This document shows, in pieces, positions 13,101 through 25,499 of a DNA stretch of 64,000 nt; within the stretch, counting starts at the first letter, position 1; every line of letters begins with the position of its first letter. The position numbers were made by a program, and so were the translations under genes. Where the stretch lies: assembly GCA_037576195.1 (NCBI GenBank), contig CM075101.1, positions 18,662,001 through 18,726,000 on the forward strand. The letters run 5' to 3'. The notes beneath the pieces were generated by a model. That model had not been told where the DNA came from and searched no databases. It saw nothing but the letters and a program-made list of their open reading frames with translations. The stretch comes from Phytoseiulus persimilis. Lineage: Eukaryota > Arthropoda > Arachnida > Mesostigmata > Phytoseiidae.

Positions 13101-16100
13101 TGCTATCCGTTCACCGCTGGAATTATGATTGCGGACGAGGCCTTCGGCAGGGTTCCGGCTGAAAACTCGACCTTCAGCCGAGAGCTCCGGATACAGTCAG
13201 CCGCCGCTGCCTTCTCAGCGTGGAACGACTTCGGCCTTCATTGAAGACACGGAGGTAGAGCCTCCCTCCGAGTTTTCGAACCCGTTCCCTGGGTGGCTCG
13301 AGATCGGGAGGGATTGGAGAGCAAATATTCCATAGACATCGTGACGGAGGGAAGTACGCGACTTCATGTTCATTAGCTACGCACTTGAGTGGCGGCGCAG
13401 GGGCGACATCGGCAACGGTGGCAACGAATCCTTCTTGTTCAGGAGGACTGTCTTGAAAAGTCCCAAGTGACATTCACAGATTCGTTGCTCGCCCCCGTTC
13501 GCCCGACCGCTTGCCACCCGCTCTCGTGGTGGTCGGCCGTTCGTTCATTTGTTCGTTTCGTTTACTTCTAAACTGGCTCCTCAGTCGGGCCAGGAGCTCC
13601 GTCGCAGCGGAAACGAGCCGACTGGCGAGCCTGCCTCAGATACGAATTCTTGCGCGCAAGATTAAAGTCTATCCCAAACAAAAGGAGGCCATTTGTATCC
13701 TTCGTCTTGTCGTGTTTTATTAAAACTCGCGACAGAGCTTAATTTAGAGAATTTGTGCTACGGAATCCTTTCGCACGCCAAACCCTTTCATTCTTTTCGC
13801 TTCCGAGAACGAAAAAGAGGGAGAAAAAAGAGTTTATAAATTGGCCTTCGGAGGGAAGTGGTCGCAGGCAAAAGGACGGAATCAACGGATAGGGGGAGCG
13901 AGGGGGACCAGTATCAGTGGACTTCACGACGTGGAATCAGTACTCTACGGGAGAATCTTTGCCGGGGAGTTCAAAAATATGAGCAGAGTGCAGAAGGCCT
14001 GAGGTGCTGTTTTCGCATGCCGATTGCGCGGCTCATCGGAGCAGTGGCTCGTCCCGCGGAGCTGATATCCTTTTGTATTCTCGTGATTCACGACTCGTTC
14101 CCATTGGGGGACTTTCCGCACAGCACGGAGGAGCGAGGAAGTAGTTTTTCGCTCGAAAAAGCGAGTCGACTGAATGGACGATAGAATCATCTCGCGTCTT
14201 TCTGCGGGATCTTCGATTACGCAGTTCCCGATGCAAGAAACCAATCACATCGGCAAAACATTCTTCAAGCAAGGAAATCCACTCGTATTCCGAGAAGACG
14301 GAAGAATCCGGTGGGAGAAGAAAATGGGAAGAGGATTCTTGATCCCAAAGCTTGGAATCCACTTCAAAGTTGCGCTAGTCTGAACAAATAAGCTCTACCT
14401 GATGAGCACCACTTTTCTGCAAATTCTGGCGTCTCACTCAATCATTTCCGTCGATCTGCTTGCAGTGCGGTGGTGCAAAGTCTCCCTAACCATTCGACCC
14501 GGATGTACAGCGTCTTGTGCGAACGTAAAAACTCTGCTCAATATCGTCGTAGGGAGAGTTCCGATATTTTCCGTGTTCCATGCAACATAGCCCCTCCGAC
14601 GCCTTCTCGAGCCGTCATTTTGTTCACACTATTTTTAATTCCACCGACCACTTTCGAGGAGGCGGAAAAAAAAGTTCAAAATACGTAGCAAGGCATACAA
14701 TAAGAGTTACGTGTCGTAAACTTTTAGGAGACGAACGTGGTGTGTACGCTCGACCGAAAGTGATGGTCGACGTGCAGATGCAGCACGAGAAAGGGGAAAA
14801 AGTTTGCAGGGAAGGCATCGAGAATCATGAAGAGACCGCATTTCGAAGGGCTGGTGAGGATTTTTGACGTGCGCGAACGCACACATCAGAGCTGCGGTCA
14901 CCTGTAACAACTGCACGCGTGCGGCTGTTGTAAGGCGCCTGTAGAGGGAGACAAAGGCGGAGAGACGGAGCGGATTCTCGCTAATCAAGTTAGCAGACGA
15001 GTCGGCGTCACTAAGTCAGAGAGAACTCAGCTGAACAGTCGCAAAGCCGAAGGAATAACTGACCAAGAGCCCCACTCGAAATGCAGCACGGAACAGGCAC
15101 TCACTTCCTCGTCGTCTTTCTTTTCCGTTTCCCCGCAAGTCATAGTTATGGTCACTCATCCCGAGCTCCTGTTCTCCATCGCTCCTTCCACGAGGAGCGA
15201 AATAGAGTTTCTTATTCATGCTCGTTTCTGAACTGGATGATTGCCGCCGGCCGAGGGAAAGTTTGAATTTCTAGCAACTCCTCATATTGTTACAATTTCA
15301 GAGAAAATACTCCGACTGCGTGAAGGACTGAGAACCTCTTCAGCTCGCGAGCCAACGTTCCGACGACGACTCGAGCGAACCGAGGATCGGGTGCGGCTTC
15401 CGCGATGAAGTCCCGACTCCTTCCCATCGTTGTCACAATCTCTGTTGTTTTCTTTGTTGTGGTGGTAAAGCGTCGTTGCTTTTGGTCGAGTTCGCGTTCC
15501 GCCAGAGATGGGTTCGAGTGGTTCCGGGGATGAATGGGGTACAAGGGTTCACGAGGGTGGAGGAAGGGGATTAGGAAGGGTCCGAGCGAGGGACGAAGCG
15601 AAGGGAACGGCTCCAACAAGTGGAACCGCCCCCGCCATCAATTCATATTACATGTCGGTGGTCCCCAGTTGTCGTTGGCCGGGGGCGGCAACGCACATTT
15701 TCAAAAAGTGTCATCCCCAACCCACAGAGCCCGCTTCTCGTGCAGCTCGAACACAGCCACCGCTGGATGGTCAAAAATTCACCATCGCCATTTTATCAGT
15801 GGCGAGAAAGCGCAAATGAGCTGCACGCTTAGTAGAAGACCATCTTGCGAGCCCTGTTGCACACTGTTGTCGCTCCCTCCCCCTGGCTCGCTTTGAATTC
15901 CCTGAAAGACTTCTACGAACCCTCGGCGGCTCGGCCTGAAACTTTGTGGGCAAGACCACCTCTATGCAGGTGGAGTTGCTACGCAATTGTAAAAGGAAAA
16001 CGCTTTTTCATCATTCCGAGAGAGAGAGCTTAATTTAGGCTTGATGCATTATTGAAAATCCAAACCTTCCTCGTTTCTCACTTTTACCACCTCGCTCTGA

Positions 16101-19100
16101 ATACGTGAATCAACGAACGCCGCGTGGATTCGAATGAATGGAGAAATGAACTATGACTAAAGAGTGAAGTCTTATACCGGATCTGAATGAATCAGACAGG
16201 TTCACATAGACATAGCAGGCATGATTGATGAACCGCTCAAAAAAGAGACACCCAGCTTCGGAAGGTCCACGAAGGTGAAGTCGAGGTCGATGCACGGAGT
16301 TAGTGACCGTATCCAGGAACCGCAGCATCTCCTCCGGCCTTCGCGAGGCTCCGGAAAAATCAATGTGAAATGAACTCTGGAGGGATGCACGGGAGGGATG
16401 ATCACCAATTAATAGACGTGCAAACACAGGGCTGCGAAAAAATGACCGGCAGTACGGAGAGGCTCATACACCCTTGGGAGCCCGGGCTAGGCAGGAAGAT
16501 CCAACCAAGTTCAGTCGATCTGTACCGTCGAAGAAATTGATGAAGATACTGACACTCTCTTTATTGCAGATCGGTCTCACAGGTACTCCTTGGCGAGCGC
16601 TACCCAATAAGGCGCAGATTGTGGCTGCTCCCTGATCGCACGAGCAGCAGTGATAAAATTCCACCTCCTCTCTGATTCCCCGACGCTCCCTTCCCCCGAG
16701 CTCAGTCGCTCTATCCGACTGAGATCATCTGTTGCTCATCTGGCATTCAGCGGAATGTCTTTTCATTTGGTCCGGGGCTCGTTTGCGAATAAGTCTTACC
16801 CGAGCGACGATGACTGCCCATATGCAGGTGCGGGAGATGAAATCTGCGGTCGTCGGACCAGCACCACGGTGATTGTAGCCAGGAGCTCAACGATCACGAT
16901 GATCGCAAATGCTCACCGGAGGCTTCGCAGAATCCCGCCATTTTGGACCTTCTCCGACGTGCACTCGATCCCGTTGAGCTGGATGATGCTACAGTGTGCT
17001 CAGGAGACGTCTTGGCGGAGAAGACCCGTCAGACGATCTTCCGGCGTTTGATTCGTTCGAAAATCCATTCAACCCCCTGAATCGAGTGAGTCTCCTGTCC
17101 ATCACCCGCATGCCTGGCTATACATTTCCCCTGTGAGTCGGAGGAGCCCAGACGTCATTAATACAGCGTGTACTCACGTCTAGCGCGAGCGTGCTGAGCC
17201 GCGGGAAGGTCAAGCGGAAGAGCTTCCGACCTGTACTCGGAAAGGATTATACGAGGTCGTGGGTTGAATCGGCGAGTTTTTGATTGGGAAACGGGATCGA
17301 GTTCAGAGAACCGATTCAGAGCATCGCCGAGAGATACTGAGCGATTGTGAAGGTTCAGCGTTCTGGATCTCGATGGCTGGTGGCTCCTTTCACCTAACGC
17401 ACAGAGGCTCGCGAGGAAGTTTCCAGGAAGGATTTCGCTACTCGTCATTTGGAAACACATGAGTATCCGACTTCAAACGCGGTTGGGACGCACGAGTCGC
17501 ACAGGCGAGATGAAACCGGAAATATGACGTGTTTCGGAAGCTCGGGAACGCGCTGAGTCGACTCGGGACCAAAAGCTGACTGGGTTCCAAGCATATTGTA
17601 CACTTCCTGCTCCTATTCATAATCCAGGGCATTTCTCATGATGTCTCTCGTGGATTTTGAGCTTCTTCAATCACCCAAGAGAGACAAAGCATGAGAATGA
17701 GTTACAACCAGAACCCTTGTCGAAAGTTGTTTTTGATCTGAAATACCAGCTGAACATAAGGATCCCTCGCCGCTTCGATTTCAGATATTTGGTTTGTATT
17801 CCAACCTAAGGAGTGAGGACGAGATCTCAGCGACATGCGAAGATTCGCTCGTGGTGCCACAGCTTTCGCAGTTTTTGAAAGTCGTTCGCGTCGAGGCCAC
17901 CTGCTTTAAGGTCTCTCGTAGCAAAAAATCTGTGACCTCCGCGCCGAAGGCCACTGAAATCCCCTCGTGGTGTCACCGCATACTTGCGCGACGATGGGTG
18001 AACTGCCGCGAGCAGACTCGGTGAACCCGTCGTTCGCTCACCTTCCACAGAAACCACCGCCCCCAAACTGACACTTCGTCCGAACCCGCTTTTCCTAAGT
18101 GCGCGGTTCCCGAAGCCTTGTGCATTCATGTCTGATTCCCGTGTTCAGAATGAGGTTCGGTGACCAAAGGAGCCCATGGCATCGAAAAATAAGGGAGCGG
18201 ATTACCGGGCGTCTCCGGCTGGCCATCCGGTAAAGTATGTAGAGTATTAGAGCAGCACTCCCTTTCTTGGTCCTTGTGGTACTTCTGTCTCTCCACAACC
18301 CGAACGCGATAAAAGGAGGTTCTATGAGCTGCGAAAGTCAACGAACATTATGCCACACCTGAGGCTGTGAATCGTTTGCGGTCCTGTCAGTGTTCATGGA
18401 GGTTCTGGTGGAAAAAATTGCGATCACTCAGTTGAGCCTCGAACGGATCAGTTGCGCGGAGTGACTGTTTTGACCGCGGTTCTGGAATTTGAAACTTCGC
18501 TCCACAGCGTATCGCGGCTTTCCACAGGCTCTCACGCTCATTCAGTCGGGGAATCTCCCATCCGTTGTTTCCTTCATTGGCTGATGGAAGGGGTGAGGGT
18601 GGGACGAAGCAGATTGCGACCGACAAAGCCATGGAATTAGCGGGGCTCGTGGAACCAGTAGGCCCAGCAGCTCGGGTAATACCTGGTCGGTCTAGTTGGC
18701 TAGCGCGCGGCATTTTTCATGAGCGAATGACATTAAAAGTTTGACTCGAGTCGTCAATGGCTCTGCTGTTTCGCTCGGTGGAACAGAATGACGCCGCTGT
18801 TGGATATCGTCTGCAGCGATGGGACGACCTTTCATATCCAGCTGAGAATCGGTTCACAACCCTCTAGGACTTGACACCGTTCCGGATTGTTCTGCGGAAG
18901 CTTGTGGTTATATAATCAGCCAAAAGAGTAACTTGAAGAAGGTTGCCCAGAATTTGAGAGTGAATCCAGCGTTCCAAGACCCCCTCCACGCTTTTTTGTC
19001 CGAAAGAAGCGATGCACGTCCGCTCCGCTTATTCCTCTGGAGATGTCCGAAAACGATCTGGAATAGAACTACTGAAGCGTGTGGAGTGCGATCATCGGCA

Positions 19101-19660
19101 ATCCGCTTCGCGTCTGAGATCTCCTGGGGGAGCCGAAGTCAACAGAGGAGAATCGAATAGAGGGAGTATGCAAACAAAAACTCATTTGTACGATCGCACG
19201 GAGAGTCAACCCATCGGATCGACAGACTGCCAAACAAACTGTTGCCACCTGGGACCTCCGGCTCCAACTCTCGGCGAGAGGAAAGTTCTGAAAAAGCGAG
19301 CCGGGAGTTTGGCGATGCCAAAGAGCTGCCACTTCCGCACCTCGATGATATGAATTCAAATCATGGTGAGCGATTTGCCTGGAGCAATAGATTACAGACA
19401 CAAACCACGCTCCCCAGGTCGGAGCGGAGATTTGCGGGCGATCCCGGAGCCGCGCCGAGAACAATCGCCTCCCGCTTCGACACTGAAGGATCGATATCGT
19501 TAACAGGGGAATCTTTCATGCTCAATTCCGTCTGCGTTAAGCGACTAAGCTCATCCGATGGCAAGCCTCTGGCCGCAACATACTAGATGGACCTATGCGA
19601 TGTCTTCTGACGCAACCAGGTCGGGTACTATTTCAAGCGAATCGAGCTTTGCAAATTCGA
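10170..19660. other. Gene-free stretch, nothing recognised
   Basis: Six-frame open frames reach about 150 codons (for example minus strand 10442-10897) without a known motif. A (GTT)n tract lies at 10303-10316. A pyrimidine-rich run around 11200-11400 ends in several AG acceptor-like sites, and a good acceptor with a pyrimidine tract lies near 15297. No adjoining conserved exon could be recognised. Confidence 0.45.
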
Positions 19661-19664
19661 TCAT

Positions 19665-19668
<4 letters not shown>

Positions 19669-19703
<35 letters not shown>
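19669..19703. repeat. (GA)n microsatellite
   Basis: Thirty-five bases of perfect GA/AG dinucleotide repeat, the longest dinucleotide tract in the window. Confidence 0.95.
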
Positions 19704-19706
<3 letters not shown>

Positions 19707-21108
19707 TCGAGGAACATCACGAGGTCTCATTTATCCGAACGAGAATTGAATCGGTGAAGAGAACCCTGTAGAAGGAAGTATTCTCCTCGAATCGAGTTCG
19801 AGCTGACCCAAGTGTTCTCGAGGGCCAAACAGTAGGCCCCACTCCATCCTGACATTTCGATGCCCCCTCGAGCCTCGAAGATGCAGATTCAAGCGCTGTT
19901 ATCGCTCACGTAATCCGACCCGTGTCTGAGAAACCCATTCATTTGTCGAGTGTCGTTCGTAAACATTCACATTTCCAATGCACACCGAGCCCGCGGAGAA
20001 TTTGCGGCGAAGAAGCCTCGGCGAGAGATAAATCGGAGTGGTTTACGAGAGTCAAAGAGGGACTGAGCAAATCCAATTACAACGATTTTTCACCAGCGAA
20101 TGCACCGGCCGGCCAAAAAATGGGGAGCATCGACGTGTCATGACTGAAGAGCCGAGTGGGGGCAAAATGGAAACGAGCAGAGCAGTCAGAGAGCTCTCGA
20201 GAAGAAGGCGCTCCCAGTGAGTGGACTTGGACGACCCAGGGCGCGGTTGCGGGATTCATCTTAGAATTCACGGAAATTCGGCGTCCGACTAGCGGACGGC
20301 TCCATATTTTCGACGAGCGGAACCGAGATGTTCGACGTCGATCGGGCCAGATATGAGCAGTCGCATGCGAGCTCGAGGATGGAAAATTTCATAAAAGAAG
20401 AAACGAGATGCAGTGGAGAGGGCGATGGCCAACGTTCGCTCACGCTGACTGGCCTCCGGAGTGGAATTTGATTTAAGCCACCACGGAGCACGGCAGACAA
20501 TTTTACGCTTGTACAATGGCTTTTCACTGGATAGCATCAACATCATCTTTATGACGCAATCGACTCCCGAAAGCAGACGAGCGACACTCCCGCGCGCCCC
20601 CTCACCCGCCTCCACTGTTTCTACCCCCATATATGTAGACTTCAGACATGGTCGCTACTGCTGCCGCTGGCGTCATCATCAGCGCTGCCATGAGTATGAT
20701 TATGATCGTATGCTCCGCACCGAAACAGACAGCCCTCCAATCAACGAAACCTCATCCGCTAGGGCATCAGAGAACGAGCCAGGCCACGATTTACGTGATG
20801 GACGTCTGGACTCGGCCAGCAGAGGGTATCCTCGAGTGCGCTTTCCGGTTGTCCGATTCTGCGGTAGACGACAGATGAACTCAAGCAGGATTGTCGGAAC
20901 GTGCTCCACCGCAAGTTCTTCTCGTCGTCATCGATTACCGCGTCGTCCTTCTCGATGTTGTTTCAACCGCGGATTCCTCCTGGGTGTTTGCATGTCTCTC
21001 AGCGGTCTTTCTGTTCGGTGTGGCAATATTGTCAGAGGTTCCTCGTCGAGGTGAACGGCAGAGAGGAGCCAGCCGCCCAAGAGGCTAATCTAGATACACC
21101 GAGGGAAC

Positions 21109-21123
21109 AGAGAGAGAGAGAGA
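21109..21123. repeat. (AG)n microsatellite
   Basis: Fifteen bases of perfect AG dinucleotide repeat. Confidence 0.85.
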
Positions 21124-21195
21124 TAGGAAGAGAGGCCATCGCGACAGGAACCAACGTAGTGGCGGCGGCGTCTAGCTGTCACTCATAGGGAGGAT

Positions 21196-21219
21196 ATTAG
21201 CATATTAAGTAATGCTAAT
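21196..21219. repeat. Perfect 8-bp inverted repeat, AT-rich
   Basis: ATTAGCAT at 21196-21203 and its exact reverse complement ATGCTAAT at 21212-21219 flank an 8-base spacer. The arms contain the homeodomain core TAAT/ATTA, and more TAAT cores lie alongside (TAATTG follows directly). This could be a paired transcription-factor site, but an inverted repeat of this length can arise by chance in AT-rich sequence. Confidence 0.6.
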
Positions 21220-21267
21220 TGATATTGCAAGTGTATGGCAGTTTCCCTTCATCTTTACTTTGATTAG

Positions 21268-21297
21268 CTGACTGACTGACTGGATGGATGGATGGAT
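21268..21297. repeat. Compound tetranucleotide microsatellite (TGAC)n(TGGA)n
   Basis: About three CTGA/TGAC units followed directly by four TGGA units. Confidence 0.9.
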
Positions 21298-22940
21298 AGC
21301 TGTCTCAGTGGGTGGCGGGCGGGCGAGCGAGCAAGCAAACAAACCTCAGAATCAACTTTCGGCCTGAGGTGTGCGCCCACTCGTGTAGAAGATGCAATCT
21401 GCGCGCGCGGTGCGTTCCTAGCCCACTCGCCCATCGGCTCACTTCCCGCAGCAGCGAGCGCTGATATCAACCCTGCCGTCCGAGCTTCCGCCGCATCAGT
21501 GACCTCACACTTGTTGATGAGCGTGCCATAATCATCTCTCCCGGACACTTCATTCGAATGCATCTTCGTTTTTTAACACGCATCCTGGGGATGCTGATGC
21601 AACTTTCATCTCCAGCATGGAACCGAATGCGCTCGAAGATTAATGCAGCAATTGAAGTAACCGACGACGCACACTGAGCCGTATGATGAGAGTCTCGTTA
21701 TCATATATATTATCAAACCAAGAGAATTTCGGCTCCAAATGGCGTCTCGCGCTCAAATACCTCGGCGGCCCTCAGCGAGGAGTTCTGATGCTGAAAACTG
21801 CAACTTGTGCTTGGGAATTAAACCAAACTCCCTCGAACTTCCCGGCAACGGATGTTCTTTGAGCCCCCGCATCGAAGACCAAACTCCTCAGTCCGGATGA
21901 GAGCAGTAGGGAGGAGAGGAAGACGGAGCGCATCGCGAGTCGCGGGGGAGTGCCTCGCTCACGGTCGGGTTGGTGGTGTTCCCTCCACGACATACGCAAG
22001 TGCGCGCGTGAGCATCCCGCGTCGAGCGTGGCGTCTGAATACAGATCTTCGAATGCACTTGTGCTTGATTAAGCATCCGCACAGTACCTGTGCTTTATCA
22101 GCGCAGCAAGTGTAAGACCGCCGCTGTGTGGGTGTCCATCTGAGCAGCACATCGTGAGGAGAAACACATCTAAGTGCGTTATATATGGCCCTGGTCACTC
22201 TAGTCTGAGTGGCTATTTGCATCTTCATAGCGATGCGAGTGATTATAATAATAGGAAGGTAATAATCATAATTCCATTTGGCTCAACTCAACTCGTTCAT
22301 ACGGACTGACCACTGACTCGGAGCTGGGCTAGAACGAAGGGGCTGGACCGAGTAAAAAATAACTCACTCGGTTCTTGGGGAAGTCGCTCGAGGAACGGCG
22401 TGGCCGAGGGGGTGAAGGCGGGTTGGAACGCTGGACGCTGCAAGTTGAAAACGCCGACGAGAGGCGCACCACAGCCACCTGGGACCGCTCGCTTTGCTCA
22501 CGAGTCGCCTTGTTGCGGTGGTCAGCGATCCTGTTGCGGCCGATGTTGTTGTGGCCTAAGTGAGTTTCGAGATGAGTTGTTCCGCGGTTCAGGCGCGATC
22601 AGCCTGGATGTTGAAGGTTCCACGGATGCCACGCCCCTCGACACGAGAGATGGAGAAAAAAATGAAGGGCTCGTGTCGAAGACGTGAGGCTTCTGCACAG
22701 AGCGCGTACGCAAGCTCATCGAGTGCCATAACTCGTTCATCATCGTGATCACGATTGCAGCTTTCAAACCGAGCGGAAACCATCTCTGTCGAATCTCAGT
22801 CACGACCACGGCCTGTTTGACTGGACGAAGGCTCCAACTCGATGGGCGCGGGAAGTCCCGCGTTTTGACGTTCCCGAAGAGCTGAATTTCGCCATGAATA
22901 CGTTCGGCCTTTGAAGTTAAGCAGCGCTGTTGGACGTGGG

Positions 22941-22960
22941 TAGCGCGAGGTAGCGCGAGG
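22941..22960. repeat. Two-copy tandem duplication, 10-bp unit
   Basis: TAGCGCGAGG occurs twice head to tail. Confidence 0.8.
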
Positions 22961-23239
22961 CAGCTCTCGATTTCTTCTGGTCACGTCCGTGAGTTTTATT
23001 AATTGGATGAACGGTGGGACGATAGGATGTACGCGCCGCAGCCGGAATCCGATGGTCTTGACGACACTTCGCGGATTTTCCGTGATCACGCAAACCTCCG
23101 AACGGAAGGAATACAACTGCTCCCTCCTCCCCAATCGAGGGAGTCCTCGGCATTTCATCTCACTGGACGGTCGGACTGGCAGACAATTGTAAAGTCGGAT
23201 CACGAGCGCGGTACATATTGAATCCCTGGTTGTCTGATC

Positions 23240-23252
23240 GAGAGAGAGAGAG
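23240..23252. repeat. (GA)n short microsatellite
   Basis: About six GA units. Confidence 0.8.
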
Positions 23253-23492
23253 TAAGTGAGGGACTCCGCCCCCCTCCCCGAAGTGGGGTAAGGGGGGTGA
23301 ACATGAGCAGCAACAGCAGAAGCAGGCTTGGGTGGGCGGAAGATTCTCTTCCTTCAAGCACAACGGGTCTCCTTGAGATTTCTCGGTAAATCGAGTCGTT
23401 CCCGAGATTTACAATGTGAATTCGCTCCAACTGTCAGCAGAGCCGCTGTTTGAATTGCGCAATATTCACACTGGAGCTTGATGCAAAAACAT

Positions 23493-23520
23493 ACATCCAT
23501 ATGTATATGTGAATGGATGT
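23493..23520. repeat. Perfect 8-bp inverted repeat with 12-base loop
   Basis: ACATCCAT at 23493-23500 and ATGGATGT at 23513-23520 are exact reverse complements. The spacer itself is TATA/ATG alternating sequence. Small and of unknown role. Confidence 0.6.
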
Positions 23521-25422
23521 GAGTGGACGGTAGGTGGGTCTCCGGCTGTGGGGCTTCTTGCTTGCTTCATTTCCGAGCCAAGCTTCGCATCGAGCAGATG
23601 TTTTCTGTTGCTCCCCTTCTTGGAATATGATTCCGACATTTGGAACCGCTGCCGTTTAATTACTCCGAGATTCAGGAGGCTCGCGTTTCTCGGTAAAGAG
23701 GCTTTCCCAGAGGCAACGGGAGTGATAAAAAGGAACCGCGGCGGGGGAGGAATGAGCACAACATAGAACTAGATCCTGGGCACAATGCAGGACTCCCTCG
23801 GCTTATTGAGTCGTCAGGACTAAAAACCGGAGGAGAAGAACAGGTGATTAGGAGTCGTCCGGATCTACTCACGCCTCGCATGACTGCCGGAACGGCACAG
23901 CCACGAGGACGAGCGAATCCATTCGACGCCCGTGAGTTTGCCCGGATTCCAGACACGAGTCCTCGAGCGCGCGGTTGCAGGAAACGGAATCCCATCGGAG
24001 TGGGAGAGCAGCTCAAGAATCGCGGTGGAAAGCGGGTTCGAGGGAGCTGAAAGCGAAATTACGAAGCCATTGATGGATTGACGCGGAGAACCTGCGGCCC
24101 CAATGGATTCGCGATCCTCATTTGTGACGCATTGGAATGCGTTCTTTGAATAGAGCAGATCCAATAGATTCATTCGACCGTTGACGGGGACAAGTACGAT
24201 CATAAGAGCCGGCGAGCGAGCGGCAGCGCGGAGGGACTTTGGCTCACATATGGATAGTTGAAGGGGGACAAGGTACGGATGGTCGGACGCGCGGGCTGGC
24301 ATACCGCTTGTAAAAAGCATACCGGACGACAGGCCGACCGGTCAGGCGAACGGGCGGGCGAGGAAGTAAAAGCAGGAAAGCTCTCCGCCCGATAGCCCTC
24401 ACAAGTGACCCCGACGTATCGAATGAGCGGAGCTGTTAAATGTGAATACGGAAGGATTATGGGATTCAAGAAAGGCCCGCAACAGAACATGCATTCAGGA
24501 GCTAATCGTTCGTGAGAGCGAAACGTTAAGTGCGCCGCTCGACAGCCGACTGGCCGGCCGGCAACGTGTGATATCCAACATCCATTCCGCGGCCACTTCT
24601 TTCGTTCCTTTGGGTGGTTCCCACTGCGCCCGCAGCACTTTGACTCCTTTGGGCCGCTTTTGGAATTTCTGAAGTGAAACTGTCACGGTTCGAGCTCTAA
24701 GTAGAACGATATGGACGGAAGCGATGAATCCAACGAGACGATCGGATCCGAGAGCTTCTCACAACTGCAGGAGCGAGGATAGCGTCCGCTGAGCTTTAAT
24801 AACACCGTCCTGTCTTGGCGTTTAGTGAAGTTTCTCCGAGGCGAGCCGCCTTCTTCTCTCCGAGGAAAAAAAACAAACAGGGCGACACCTGCCGAAGCCT
24901 TTAGATGCGGAGAGCTGCTAAGAGACGGACGATTCTGATTAATTTTCATGCTAGCTAAAAAAGCCACACGCACACACACCCATATTCACTTACATACAAA
25001 AGTACAAAAAGTCGCCTGCGAACACTTCTTCACATTCAACACCCCATTCAGCCCTTCTCGGATTCTTGCCACTTCCCTCCCTCGAGAGAGTTGCCCCCAA
25101 GCCCCTTTTCTATATTCTCTGGCACAAGCTCTCCCATTTGCTCGTCGCGTTCGTTAATTAAACAACGCCAAGCAGCCAGCCAACGCACGAGCAACTCAGG
25201 CTCGAACTGCTGTTAAGGACCAAGTAGTTCAGCCTTCGGTTCCTCCGACCGATGGGGACTGGAAAATACAAACACCCCGCACGGTCGCCTGAAACGCGAC
25301 ACGGACTACAGTGGGATCCACAACCTGGAGGTTCGGTTAGAAGGATCCAGGTCGAGACTTCCGACGAGAAAATTCAGCCGGGCAGACGGAACATTTTTCC
25401 AGGTCGGTACGACGCTCGGCTC

Positions 25423-25497
25423 GTTGGCCGTGTGGCATAAACCAACGCCTTGGGTGCCACGCCAAGCTAGCAATCGCGGGTTCGATCCCCGGCCGAC
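25423..25497 (+). repeat. tRNA-like element, probably tRNA-derived SINE or tRNA pseudogene
   Basis: Seventy-five bases have tRNA layout. GTTGGCC at 25423-25429 pairs over seven positions (one G-T) with GGCCGAC at 25491-25497, like an acceptor stem. A near-perfect RNA polymerase III B-box core, GGTTCGATCC, lies at 25479-25488. An A-box-like TGGCATAAACC follows the first arm. CTTGG and CCAAG form a five-pair stem in the anticodon-arm position, but its loop is 8 rather than 7 bases. The B-box stem and acceptor stem compete for the same bases: if the T stem is taken as standard, the acceptor has two mismatches. A working tRNA is therefore unlikely, and no anticodon is assigned. The next 60 bases are A/T-rich, as the 3' part of a tRNA-derived short interspersed element often is. 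No second copy was found in the window. Confidence 0.45.
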
Positions 25498-25499
25498 AA

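Larger units (their letters stand above)
19705..25420. other. Gene-free stretch with simple repeats and small palindromes
   Basis: No supported gene. It contains (AG)n at 21109-21123, (TGAC)n/(TGGA)n at 21268-21297, AT-rich patches at 21190-21235 and 22240-22275 in an otherwise balanced background, (GA)n at 23240-23252 and a palindrome at 23493-23520. Open frames up to about 200 codons (20461-21054) are Arg/Ser-rich and overlapped on other frames. Confidence 0.45.

Noticed and set aside
22401..22420. TGGCCGAG-type A box of tRNA-Ser/Leu
   Set aside because: No B box at the needed distance and no cloverleaf pairing.
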